Positions 1-7,656 of a stretch of 42,165 bases of DNA are shown one piece after another. Every line of letters starts with the position of its first letter. The stretch's first letter is position 1. The stretch is taken from NCBI GenBank assembly GCA_905235905.1, contig CAJONO010000063.1, forward strand, positions 1 to 42,165. Direction: 5' to 3'. Position numbers and translations under genes: made by a program. The notes under the pieces were generated by a model that was not told the origin of the DNA, made no database searches, and saw only the letters and a program-made list of their open reading frames with translations. The DNA is from an uncultured Prevotella sp. (GTDB taxonomy: Bacteria > Bacteroidota > Bacteroidia > Bacteroidales > Bacteroidaceae).

Positions 1-87
1 CATCCACTCTTTCTTCAGATTCAGGGTAGCCATTAATGCCTCCTTGAATTCCTCGTCGGAATACTTCTTGAAATCCATTGCTTCCAT
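1..87 (-). CDS. Partial CDS, N-terminal 29 residues of unknown protein
   Basis: An ATG at position 87 on the minus strand opens a frame that runs without a stop to the window edge, beginning MEAMDFKKYSDEEF and continuing as a charged, helix-prone segment. I do not recognise the family. The call rests mainly on a good Bacteroidota -7 box, TACCTTTG, about 30 bp upstream at 117-124. A second in-frame Met at residue 4 is an alternative start. The rest of the gene lies outside the window, so no function can be inferred. Confidence 0.6.
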   Translation of the reverse strand, partial: MEAMDFKKYSDEEFKEALMATLNLKKEWM

Positions 88-116
88 AATCTTCGTCGTT
101 TATCTGATTACGGCTG

Positions 117-124
117 CAAAGGTA
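117..124 (-). promoter_or_regulatory. Bacteroidota -7 promoter box for the gene at 1-87
   Basis: The minus strand reads TACCTTTG followed by CAGCC, which matches TAnnTTTG. It lies about 30 nt before the ATG at 87. No clear -33 TTTG is seen 19-21 bp upstream. The box sits inside the acetyltransferase remnant, which suggests that the remnant no longer has to be kept as coding sequence. Confidence 0.55.
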
Positions 125-173
125 AGCATTTTTTCCGAAATGGCAGCTATTTCCCCTCAGATTTTTAATATCC

Positions 174-406
174 GTTTGTCTCAGTATGTCAAAGAACTCT
201 TTTTTCTTCGTCCACGCGGTGGTGGCGAGAATTGCTTTTCGGCGTGGCCTTACGGCGGATGGTTGGGTAGAAAGGGCTGTTTCATGCTTCAAACGGTTGT
301 AGGCGGAGTTGCTGGGGAAGTCGTTCTGGTCTTCATCGCCACAGTCGAATGCCACCACTTTGTCATTCTCTCCAAGCCGACGCAGCTGTAGGTTTTCCTT
401 GTTCAT
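174..406 (-). pseudogene. Decayed GNAT acetyltransferase remnant
   Basis: From the ATG at 406 the minus strand encodes MNKENLQLRRLGENDKVVAF followed by DCGDEDQNDF. I recognise this as the N-terminus of a common Bacteroidota GNAT acetyltransferase family (pattern: leucine/arginine-rich strand, then FDCGD-DLNDF). After DQNDF the text jumps to FPSNSAYNRLK, which resembles a segment normally about 50 residues further on (DFPTKT-FNR). It then loses similarity: the acetyl-CoA loop and the C-terminal half are missing. The frame stays open by chance into the next gene. This looks like an internal deletion plus decay rather than a working enzyme. Its 3' limit is approximate. Confidence 0.5.
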
Positions 407-409
407 GTC

Positions 410-505
410 TTAGAACGTGCAGTTTACACATCTTGAACGCATAAATTCGTAGTCGCGCTGCATGCGTTCTATTTGTTCTGCCGGAAGCCTGGGCGGATTC
501 TGCAT
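410..505 (-). CDS. Small ORF of 31 residues upstream of the GNAT remnant
   Basis: This short frame starts MQNPPRLPAEQIERM, ends RCVNCTF, and stops 3 bp before the GNAT remnant's ATG. It is rich in Arg, Glu and Met and has a terminal CxxC. The close spacing to the remnant suggests that it was the first gene of a two-gene locus, perhaps a small partner of the acetyltransferase, but I do not recognise it. It follows the symporter stop by 30 bp. It could equally be the tail of a decayed larger gene. Confidence 0.3.
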   Translation of the reverse strand: MQNPPRLPAEQIERMQRDYEFMRSRCVNCTF

Positions 506-535
506 TGACAACTGCTTAGCCGTTGGTTGGCAGTT

Positions 536-1966
536 CTATTCCCAGCACTCAAGTTCGTTTTGCAGTTCGGGCAGTTGGTTGCGGTGGAACGTGGGCTCTT
601 TTACGCCCTGCCGTTTCTGGCGTCGATAGTCGTCGAGCAAGCGGAAGGCATAGCGGCCTAAGAGCACGATGGCGACAAGGTTGCAAGCCGTAAGGAAGGC
701 CATAAAGAAATCGACAATGTTCCACACCAGCTCGAACTTTGCCACGGCACCGAAGAGCACCATGACTCCCGCTGAGCAGACGCGGTAGATGGTCATCACC
801 GTGGCATTGGGCGTGATAAAGCGAATGTTGGCCTCGCCATAATAGTAATTGCCAATGATGCTGGAAAAGGCGAAGAGGAATATGGCAATGGCCACAAACA
901 CTGGGCCTGCGGCTCCTACCTCCGACTGCAATGCTGACTGTGTGAGGGCAATGCCATTGAGCTCGGGCACAGTGTATAGGCCGCTAATGAGAATGATGAA
1001 GGCCGTGCAAGAGCAAACGAGCAGCGTGTCGGTGAACACGCCCAGCGCCTGGATAAGCCCCTGCTTTACAGGATGGCTCACGGCAGCTGTGGCTGCCACA
1101 TTGGGGGCGCTGCCTTCGCCTGCCTCATTTGAGAAAAGGCCGCGCTTTACGCCATTCATGATGGTGGCACCTATGCCGCCGCCGGCAATCTGCTCCATGC
1201 CGAAAGCGTTGAGCACAATTAACTTCATGACATGGGGTATCAGCTCAATATTCATCGCAATGACAACAAGAGCCAATATCACATAGCCTATAGCCATGAT
1301 GGGCACCAAGACGGAACTGACATGGGCTATGCGCTGTATGCCTCCGAAGACTATGAAGAGGGCGAGGGCAGCTAATGCCACACCTACCCATTCAGGCGAG
1401 CATCCGAAGGCTTCCTGCATAGCGCCACAGATGGTATTGGCTTGAATGGAGTTGTTCGACAGGCCGAACTGGCACGTAATGAGCACGGCAAAAGTAACAG
1501 CCATCCATCGTTGGTGCAATCCTCGCTGAATATAGTAGGCTGGACCGCCAATGAAAGAATCTTCGTGTTTCTGCTTGAACAACTGAGCCAATGTCGACTC
1601 GACGAAAGCCGTCGCTGAGCCGACGAGCGCAATGACCCACATCCAGAACACAGCTCCGGGGCCACCAATGGCAATAGCTGTGGCCACGCCAGCCAGATTG
1701 CCTGTGCCAACGCGAGTGGCCACACTCACGGCAAAGGCCTGAAACGAGGATATATGCTTCCTGCGGCCACAGTTGCCTACTTCTTCTCTACCCTCTTCCT
1801 TTACGGTATCAACGGCCGAATCGGTGAGCAACCGAAGCATCTCGCTCACCATGCGGAACTGCACGAAGCGAGTGCGCCACGTAAACCACAGGCCGCATCC
1901 CACTAACGCGAAAATCAGCACGTAGCCCCAAATGGCATCGTTCACCGTAGTAATCAGCTCGTTCAT
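536..1966 (-). CDS. Alanine/glycine:cation symporter family protein (AGCS)
   Basis: This 476-residue polytopic inner-membrane protein belongs to the sodium/alanine symporter (AGCS/DagA) family and would import alanine or glycine with Na+. Visible family features are the N-terminal W-Y-LI-FALVGCGLWFTWRTRFVQFR segment, VATRVGTGNLAGVATAIAIGGPGAVFWMW near residue 85, FIGGPAYYIQRGL near 138, the GVKRGLFSNEAGEGSAPNVAA signature near 272, and about ten hydrophobic helices. Length is normal. It begins 15 bp after the Smr-protein stop, so the two are probably co-transcribed. The exact substrate cannot be read from the sequence. Confidence 0.9.
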   Translation of the reverse strand: MNELITTVNDAIWGYVLIFALVGCGLWFTWRTRFVQFRMVSEMLRLLTDSAVDTVKEEGREEVGNCGRRKHISSFQAFAVSVATRVGTGNLAGVATAIAIGGPGAVFWMWVIALVGSATAFVESTLAQLFKQKHEDSFIGGPAYYIQRGLHQRWMAVTFAVLITCQFGLSNNSIQANTICGAMQEAFGCSPEWVGVALAALALFIVFGGIQRIAHVSSVLVPIMAIGYVILALVVIAMNIELIPHVMKLIVLNAFGMEQIAGGGIGATIMNGVKRGLFSNEAGEGSAPNVAATAAVSHPVKQGLIQALGVFTDTLLVCSCTAFIILISGLYTVPELNGIALTQSALQSEVGAAGPVFVAIAIFLFAFSSIIGNYYYGEANIRFITPNATVMTIYRVCSAGVMVLFGAVAKFELVWNIVDFFMAFLTACNLVAIVLLGRYAFRLLDDYRRQKRQGVKEPTFHRNQLPELQNELECWE

Positions 1967-1981
1967 CCCGGTTCGGTCACA

Positions 1982-3046
1982 TTACTTTATGGTGACTTGC
2001 GTAGCACCATAGCCATACTCGCGGAACGAGGCATCCTGGTAGGTGTGCTGCTTGAAGCGGTATTGCAAGTCGTTGATGATAGCCCGACGCAAAACGCCGT
2101 CGCCCTTGCCATGTATGAACACTATCTTCTGCCCTTTCTGCTTCTCGTGCTCTTTCAGCGTCTTGCGAAACACGTCGAGCTGATAGTTGAGAATGTCGAT
2201 TGCCGACATGCCCTGCGTTGTCTCTAATAATTCATCGGCATGCAGGTCTACTACGATAGGGGCGCCTTTCTCCTTTGCCGGGGTTATCAGGGGACGCGAT
2301 TGCTTTTCTGGTTCGGGCTTCCGATACATACTGTTCTTCAACTGCTGGGCATCGACAAACAAGGGTCCCGATGGCTTGTCGTTCTCGACGATGGTATAGA
2401 TGAGTGCCGGCTGCTCGAAGAAGTCGTTCTCCTGAAACGTGTGAAGCTTGTAGAATTTCACACCGTCTATGCGGAACTGTGCTTCTATGGGGCTTTTCAG
2501 CAGGAAGGGCTTCTCACGCTTGTAGGGCAGTATCTGTATGGCCACACGCTCCAGCTCGCCCAGCGACTCGCGTCCGAACTCTTCCAGATAAAGTTTTGTG
2601 TTAGGTTCTACTTCTGCAACTGTCCGCAGACTCCAACTATTGCCTTCGCCACTCATGTAGGTGAAGTGCATGTAGTAGTTCGAGTCGTTGACAAAATAGG
2701 CCTCGAAGCGCGTCTGCGTCAGCTCCTTCAGGTCAAGGGGCACAAAGGCAAGGAATGCCGAGAGACGCTCTCCGCCTTTACGCTCTTCGGGCTGACGTCT
2801 GAAAGTAATAGGCAGGTCGGCCGGCTCTCGCTCCTGTTCCTCGCGCTGTTTCGTCTGCTTCTGTTTAACCTCTACCACATGCTGGGTGTCATAGTTTTCC
2901 TCACCTATCGACACGACTTCGTTGACGGGCATGGGCACTTGGAAACCGTCTTCGTCTTCAACCAGCACAATGTTCTTCCCCTGGAAACCAGCCACACGCC
3001 CCCCGCCAATCTCGCTCAGGAACCTTACTTTATCGCCAATTTTCAT
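1982..3046 (-). CDS. DUF2027 / Smr domain protein (MutS2-like C-terminus)
   Basis: This 354-residue protein has three parts. An N-terminal SH3/KOW-like segment starts MKIGDKVRFLSEIGGGRVAG. A DUF2027-type beta domain spans roughly 90-230 (LSAFLAFVPLDLKEL, YYMHFTYMSGEG). A C-terminal Smr domain spans about 265-354 with the diagnostic VDLHADEL, FIHGKGDGVLR and YGYGATQVTI motifs. Smr domains are nucleases acting on branched DNA or on RNA in stalled translation. The ABC ATPase part of MutS2 is absent. A Lys/Gln/Glu-rich linker (KQKQTKQREEQ) sits near residue 60. It has its own promoter between carB and this gene and probably also drives the symporter behind it. The role in this lineage is not established. 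Confidence 0.85.
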   Translation of the reverse strand: MKIGDKVRFLSEIGGGRVAGFQGKNIVLVEDEDGFQVPMPVNEVVSIGEENYDTQHVVEVKQKQTKQREEQEREPADLPITFRRQPEERKGGERLSAFLAFVPLDLKELTQTRFEAYFVNDSNYYMHFTYMSGEGNSWSLRTVAEVEPNTKLYLEEFGRESLGELERVAIQILPYKREKPFLLKSPIEAQFRIDGVKFYKLHTFQENDFFEQPALIYTIVENDKPSGPLFVDAQQLKNSMYRKPEPEKQSRPLITPAKEKGAPIVVDLHADELLETTQGMSAIDILNYQLDVFRKTLKEHEKQKGQKIVFIHGKGDGVLRRAIINDLQYRFKQHTYQDASFREYGYGATQVTIK

Positions 3047-3098
3047 TGTTTCTTCTCCTTGTTTTGCTCTTTAGTGATGAAAAAAATTACTTACGGTG

Positions 3099-3130
3099 CA
3101 AAGTTACGCTTTTTTCTCCAAACAAGCAAA
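3099..3130 (-). promoter_or_regulatory. Bacteroidota promoter for the Smr-symporter unit
   Basis: The minus strand has TTTG at 3127-3130 and TAACTTTG at 3099-3106, separated by exactly 20 bp. This matches the -33/-7 consensus. The start codon lies about 50 nt downstream, at 3046. Confidence 0.75.
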
Positions 3131-3137
3131 AAAAAGA

Positions 3138-6100
3138 CTACTTGTATTCGCTCCAGGCCTTGATACCTATCTTTTCGATGGGGATGGTGCAGAAGGCGTG
3201 GATGAAGGCAGAGGCAAGGCGTGAGTTCGTGATAAGCGGAATATTGAGGTCGATAGCGGCGCGGCGTATCTTGTAGCCGTTCGTCAGTTCGTGGGTGGTC
3301 AGGTCCTTGGGGATGTTCACTACCATGTCAATCTTATGCTGGTGGAGCAGGTCAAGGGCCTGAGGCTGTCCCTGATCCGATGGCCAATAGACGAGCGTAT
3401 TAGCAATGCCATTGTCGGCAAGGTATTTCGACGTTCCACCCGTAGCGTAGAGTTCATAGCCATGGGCCATGAGCATACGGGCGGCATCGAGCATTTCGGC
3501 CTTCTGCTTGGCACCGCCAGTGCTGAGCAAGACTGTTTTCGCAGGGATGCGATGGCCCACGGAAAGCATGGCCTTGAGAAGGGCGGTATCGGTATTATCG
3601 CCTATGCAGCCCACCTCGCCAGTCGAGGCCATATCGACACCCAGCACGGGGTCGGCCTTCTGCAGACGGTTGAAGGAGAACTGCGAGGCTTTGATGCCCA
3701 CATAGTCGAGGTCGAAGAGGTTCTTGTGGGGCTTCTCAACAGGCAGGCCCAGCATAACGCGAGTGGCCAGGTCGATGAGGTTCAGCTTCAGCACCTTCGA
3801 CACGAAGGGGAACGAGCGCGAGGCGCGGAGATTACACTCAATGACGAGGATGTCGTTGTCGCGAGCCATATACTGAATATTGAACGGGCCATTGATGTGG
3901 AGTGCCCTGGCTATTTGGCGGCTGATACGCTTAATGCGGCGCACGGTCTCAACGTAGAGCTTCTGAGGCGGAAACTGAATAGTGGCATCGCCAGAGTGGA
4001 CACCCGCAAACTCGATATGCTCTGATATGGCGTATGCGAGAATCTCGCCATCGCGAGCTACTGCATCCATCTCGATTTCCTTTGCATGCTCAATGAACTT
4101 AGAGACGACCACGGGATGGTCTTCGCTGACGTTGGCAGCCAACTGCAGGAAACGTTCCAGCTCGTCGCGGTTCGAGCAGACGTTCATGGCAGCGCCGGAG
4201 AGGACGTAGCTGGGACGCACGAGGACAGGGAAGCCAACTCTCTCGACAAAGCAATCAATGTCGGCCATGCTCGTCAGGGCACTCCACTCGGGCTGATTGA
4301 CACCCAGTTCGCCCAGCATCTGCGAGAACTTGGCACGGTCTTCAGCACCATCAATGTCCTTGGCCTGCGTACCGAGGATAGGCACGTGCTGTTCATCGAG
4401 ATACATGGCCAGATTGTTGGGTATCTGTCCGCCCGTTGAAACGATGACACCGTGCGGCATCTCCAAATCGATGATGTCGAGCACTCGCTCAAAGGTTAGT
4501 TCGTCGAAGTAGAGGCGGTCGCACATGTCGTAGTCGGTCGAGACGGTCTCAGGGTTATAGTTGATCATGACCGAACGCCAACCCTCCTTGCGAATCGTGT
4601 TCAAGGCCTGAACGCCGCACCAATCGAACTCTACGCTCGAACCAATGCGATAAGCGCCTGAGCCCAGCACGATGATGCTCCGTGCGTCGTGCTCGTAGCT
4701 GATGTCGCCCTGACCACCAGAATAGGTCAGGTACAGATAGTTCGTCTGTGCGGGATATTCGGCAGCCAGCGTATCAATCTGCTTCACCACAGGAAGAATG
4801 CCGAGTTGCTTGCGAAGGGCGCGCACCCTGAGCATGGCTTCATGCATATTGCCCACCTTTTCCTCAAGACCAATGGCTCGCGCTATCTGAAAGTCGGTGA
4901 AGCCATAGACCTTGGCTTCGCGCAACCCACCACATGCCCCTCCCAAGCGGGAAGGGAGTTGAGCAAGTCTTTCCAAAAGGGATTCAACGGTAGGTGTCTT
5001 GCCACCCTCCCCTGCCGTATGCAAGGGGGGTGTCTTTAATGCCTCGTCAATGTCTATGATGTGCTTCAGCTTTTGCAAGAACCACTTGTCGATTTTCGTA
5101 AGTTCGTGGATGCGGTCAATGGTGTACTGCGGTAGGTGCATGGCCTTCGAAATGACGAACACACGCTTGTCGGTAGGCTCGCGAAGGGCTGCGTCGATGT
5201 CGGCAATCTTCAGTTCCTTGTTCTCTACAAAACCGTGCATGCCCTGTCCTATCATGCGCAGACCTTTCTGCAGGGCTTCCTCGAACGTGCGACCAATAGC
5301 CATCACCTCGCCCACTGACTTCATCGACGAGCCGAGTTCGCGGTCGACTCCGTGGAACTTCGAGAGATCCCAGCGCGGAATCTTCACCACCACATAGTCA
5401 AGGGCCGGCTCGAAGAAGGCCGAGGTGGTCTTGGTAACACTGTTCTTCAAGTCGAACAGACCGTAGCCCAAACCGAGCTTGGCGGCAACGAAAGCGAGTG
5501 GATAGCCCGTAGCTTTCGAGGCGAGTGCCGACGAACGACTGAGGCGGGCATTCACCTCGATAACGCGATAGTCCTCAGACGCGGGGTCGAAGGCATACTG
5601 TACGTTACACTCTCCGACGATGCCGATATGACGGATTATCTTGATGGCCAGTGCGCGCAGCTTGTGGTACTCCGAGTTGGTGAGCGTCTGGCTTGGCGCT
5701 ACGACGATACTCTCGCCGGTATGAATGCCGAGAGGGTCGAAGTTCTCCATGTTGCAAACAGTAATGCAGTTATCGAAACGGTCACGCACCACTTCGTACT
5801 CTATCTCCTTCCAGCCTTTCAGACTCTTCTCAACCAGCACCTGTGGTGAGAATGCGAAGGCCTTCTCAGCCAATTTGTTCAGTTCTTCCTCGTTGTCACA
5901 GAAGCCTGAACCGAGGCCGCCAAGAGCGTATGCCGCACGGAGGATGACGGGATAGCCCAGAGAGCAAGCAGCCATCCGCGCCTCGTCAATTGTAAAGCAA
6001 GCCTGACTGCGTATGGTCTTCACACCTATCTCATCGAGCTTCTTCACGAATAGTTCGCGGTCTTCGGTATCGATGATGGCCTGAACAGGGGTGCCCAGCA

Positions 6101-6470
6101 CACGCACACCATACTTTTCCAACACTCCGCTCTGAAACAGCTCTACGCCACAGTTCAGCGCTGTCTGTCCACCAAAGGCAAGGAGAATACCGTCGGGGCG
6201 CTCCTTCTCAATGACACGCTCTACGAAATAGGGCTGCACAGGCAAGAAGTAGATCTCATCGGCCACAGCCATATTGGTGTTGCTGACGGCATCTTCCTTA
6301 GCCGATGTCTGCACAGTGGCAATGTTCGGATTGATGAGTACCGTCTTGATACCTTCCTCTCTAAGAGCCTTGAGGGCTTGCGAACCACTGTAGTCGAACT
6401 CACCGGCCTCGCCTATTTTCAGTGCGCCGCTGCCTAAGAGCAGCACTTTCTTGATACTCTGGTCTTTCAT
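3138..6470 (-). CDS. carB: Carbamoyl-phosphate synthase large subunit, with in-frame insertion
   Basis: CarB makes carbamoyl phosphate from bicarbonate, ammonia (from CarA) and two ATP, for arginine and pyrimidine synthesis. The two homologous halves are plain: LLLGSGALKIGEAGEFDYSG near residue 10 and IIVLGSGAYRIGSSVEFDWC in the second half. Each half has an ATP-grasp domain (VIEVNARLSRSSALASKATG; VIECNLRASRSFPFVSKVLK). The C-terminal MGS-like allosteric domain follows (KTVLLSTGGAKQKAE to the end). The protein is 1110 residues, about 36 longer than usual. The excess falls at residues 480-515, in the linker after HIIDIDEALK, where the DNA forms G/C-rich hairpins (see the repeat at 4923-5033). 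It overlaps carA by 4 bp (ATGA), so the two are translationally coupled. Confidence 0.97.
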   Translation of the reverse strand: MKDQSIKKVLLLGSGALKIGEAGEFDYSGSQALKALREEGIKTVLINPNIATVQTSAKEDAVSNTNMAVADEIYFLPVQPYFVERVIEKERPDGILLAFGGQTALNCGVELFQSGVLEKYGVRVLGTPVQAIIDTEDRELFVKKLDEIGVKTIRSQACFTIDEARMAACSLGYPVILRAAYALGGLGSGFCDNEEELNKLAEKAFAFSPQVLVEKSLKGWKEIEYEVVRDRFDNCITVCNMENFDPLGIHTGESIVVAPSQTLTNSEYHKLRALAIKIIRHIGIVGECNVQYAFDPASEDYRVIEVNARLSRSSALASKATGYPLAFVAAKLGLGYGLFDLKNSVTKTTSAFFEPALDYVVVKIPRWDLSKFHGVDRELGSSMKSVGEVMAIGRTFEEALQKGLRMIGQGMHGFVENKELKIADIDAALREPTDKRVFVISKAMHLPQYTIDRIHELTKIDKWFLQKLKHIIDIDEALKTPPLHTAGEGGKTPTVESLLERLAQLPSRLGGACGGLREAKVYGFTDFQIARAIGLEEKVGNMHEAMLRVRALRKQLGILPVVKQIDTLAAEYPAQTNYLYLTYSGGQGDISYEHDARSIIVLGSGAYRIGSSVEFDWCGVQALNTIRKEGWRSVMINYNPETVSTDYDMCDRLYFDELTFERVLDIIDLEMPHGVIVSTGGQIPNNLAMYLDEQHVPILGTQAKDIDGAEDRAKFSQMLGELGVNQPEWSALTSMADIDCFVERVGFPVLVRPSYVLSGAAMNVCSNRDELERFLQLAANVSEDHPVVVSKFIEHAKEIEMDAVARDGEILAYAISEHIEFAGVHSGDATIQFPPQKLYVETVRRIKRISRQIARALHINGPFNIQYMARDNDILVIECNLRASRSFPFVSKVLKLNLIDLATRVMLGLPVEKPHKNLFDLDYVGIKASQFSFNRLQKADPVLGVDMASTGEVGCIGDNTDTALLKAMLSVGHRIPAKTVLLSTGGAKQKAEMLDAARMLMAHGYELYATGGTSKYLADNGIANTLVYWPSDQGQPQALDLLHQHKIDMVVNIPKDLTTHELTNGYKIRRAAIDLNIPLITNSRLASAFIHAFCTIPIEKIGIKAWSEYK
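4923..5033. repeat. Hairpin-rich element inserted in frame in carB
   Basis: Between the codons for EALK and LREAKVYGF lie about 110 bp unlike the flanking gene. The left end holds CCCCTCCCAAGCGGGAAGGGAG and the right end CCCTCCCCTGCCGTATGCAAGGGGGG. Each can fold into its own stem-loop, and the two are joined by about 45 bp. The element encodes low-complexity residues (TPPLHTAGEGGKTP ... PSRLGGACGG) and adds no stop. The position is an inter-domain linker, and the length matches the amount by which this CarB exceeds its family. By analogy with Rickettsia palindromic elements, I read it as a dispersed repeat that landed in frame. Its boundaries are approximate. Confidence 0.6.
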
Positions 6471-7558
6471 AATGTCGCAATAAAACGGTCAAACATAAAT
6501 TCTGTATCTACAGGACCCGAACAGGCCTCGGGATGGAACTGGCTCGAAAACCACGGGTTCACCGTGTGGCGTATGCCCTCGTTCGAGCCGTCGTTCATGT
6601 TCACAAACAGTTCCCGCCAGTCAGCACCCAGTGTAGCAGCATCCACAGCGTAGCCGTGATTCTGACTGGTCACATAGCAGCGATTAGTACCCGTTTCGCG
6701 CACTGGCTGGTTGTGTGAGCGGTGACCGTACTTCAGTTTGTAGACTGTGGCACCGCCAGCCTTCGCCAATAGCTGATTGCCCATGCAGATGCCACAAATG
6801 GGCTTGCGCGACATCGACATCTGCCGTCGCAGCACCTCTACCGCATCGGTGCAGGTGTCAGGATCGCCCGGCCCATTGGCCAGGAACAGCCCGTCGAAAT
6901 CGATGTCCGTATAGTCGTAGTTCCAAGGTACGCGAATCACCTCAACACCACGACTGAGCAGACACCGAATGATATTGTTCTTCACGCCACAATCGACGAG
7001 CACCACTTTCCTGCCTGCGCCCTCGTTATAGTGGATGACGTCCTTACAGGAAACGCGCTCCACCCAATTGATACTGCCGTAATCAGCAAAGTCCTGGGCC
7101 TCCTTCAATTCCGACATATTAGGAGAATCAGAAAACACCAGCCTTCCCATCATCACCCCCTGCTCACGGAGCACCTTCGTCAGCTGCCGCGTATCGATGC
7201 CCGTCACGCCCGGCACCAGGTCGCGCTTCAGCCAGTTTCCGAGACTCTCTACCGCATTCCAGTGCGAGAACTGCTCACTGTAGTCACTCACAATAAGAGC
7301 CTTTGCATGAATACGCTCACTCTCCATGAATGTAGCGATGCCATTCTCCTCAATGCAGAATGGCGGCACACCGTAGTTGCCCACCAACGGATAGGTCATC
7401 ACCAGCATCTGCCCCGCATAGCTCGGATCTGTCAGGCTCTCGGGATAGCCCATCATCGCCGTATTGAACACTACCTCACCCACGACTGGCGCGTCATAGC
7501 CAAAGCTCTTTCCCTTGAATGTCGTCCCATCCTGCAGGACGAGTGTTACATCTCTCAT
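6467..7558 (-). CDS. carA: Carbamoyl-phosphate synthase small subunit
   Basis: This 363-residue glutaminase subunit supplies ammonia to CarB. The N-terminal domain (GTTFKGKSFGYDAPVVGEVVF, MTYPLVGNYGVP) is followed by a class I glutamine amidotransferase domain. The catalytic triad is readable: Cys258 in PICGICMGNQ, His342 and Glu344 in FHPEACSGP. The oxyanion segment FLANGPGDP lies near residue 228. Length is standard. The stop overlaps the carB start (ATGA), giving a carA-carB operon on the minus strand. No convincing TAnnTTTG box is seen in the 98 bp upstream, which mainly hold the glmS terminator. Confidence 0.97.
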   Translation of the reverse strand: MRDVTLVLQDGTTFKGKSFGYDAPVVGEVVFNTAMMGYPESLTDPSYAGQMLVMTYPLVGNYGVPPFCIEENGIATFMESERIHAKALIVSDYSEQFSHWNAVESLGNWLKRDLVPGVTGIDTRQLTKVLREQGVMMGRLVFSDSPNMSELKEAQDFADYGSINWVERVSCKDVIHYNEGAGRKVVLVDCGVKNNIIRCLLSRGVEVIRVPWNYDYTDIDFDGLFLANGPGDPDTCTDAVEVLRRQMSMSRKPICGICMGNQLLAKAGGATVYKLKYGHRSHNQPVRETGTNRCYVTSQNHGYAVDAATLGADWRELFVNMNDGSNEGIRHTVNPWFSSQFHPEACSGPVDTEFMFDRFIATL

Positions 7559-7584
7559 AGTCTCTATTATCCGTTTATCAAAAA

Positions 7585-7631
7585 AGTGAAGAATCGCTGC
7601 TCATTGAAATGTAGATAGCAAATTCTTCACT
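7585..7631 (-). terminator. Probable terminator after glmS
   Basis: A perfect 10-bp inverted repeat, AGTGAAGAAT/ATTCTTCACT, has a 27-nt loop. On the minus strand it is followed by six T residues. It lies 26 bp past the glmS stop and just before carA. The long loop is unusual for an intrinsic terminator, so a repeat-derived origin is also possible. Confidence 0.5.
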
Positions 7632-7656
7632 CTTCATTCTTTTACCTTTATTATGA

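Noticed and set aside
44..391. A 115-codon plus-strand frame at the left edge
   Set aside because: The opposite strand carries the acetyltransferase remnant, a good promoter box and the start of another gene, which explains the region better.
2240..3163. A 307-codon plus-strand frame opposite the Smr gene
   Set aside because: It is antisense to a well-supported gene and runs through that gene's promoter; nothing in it is recognisable.
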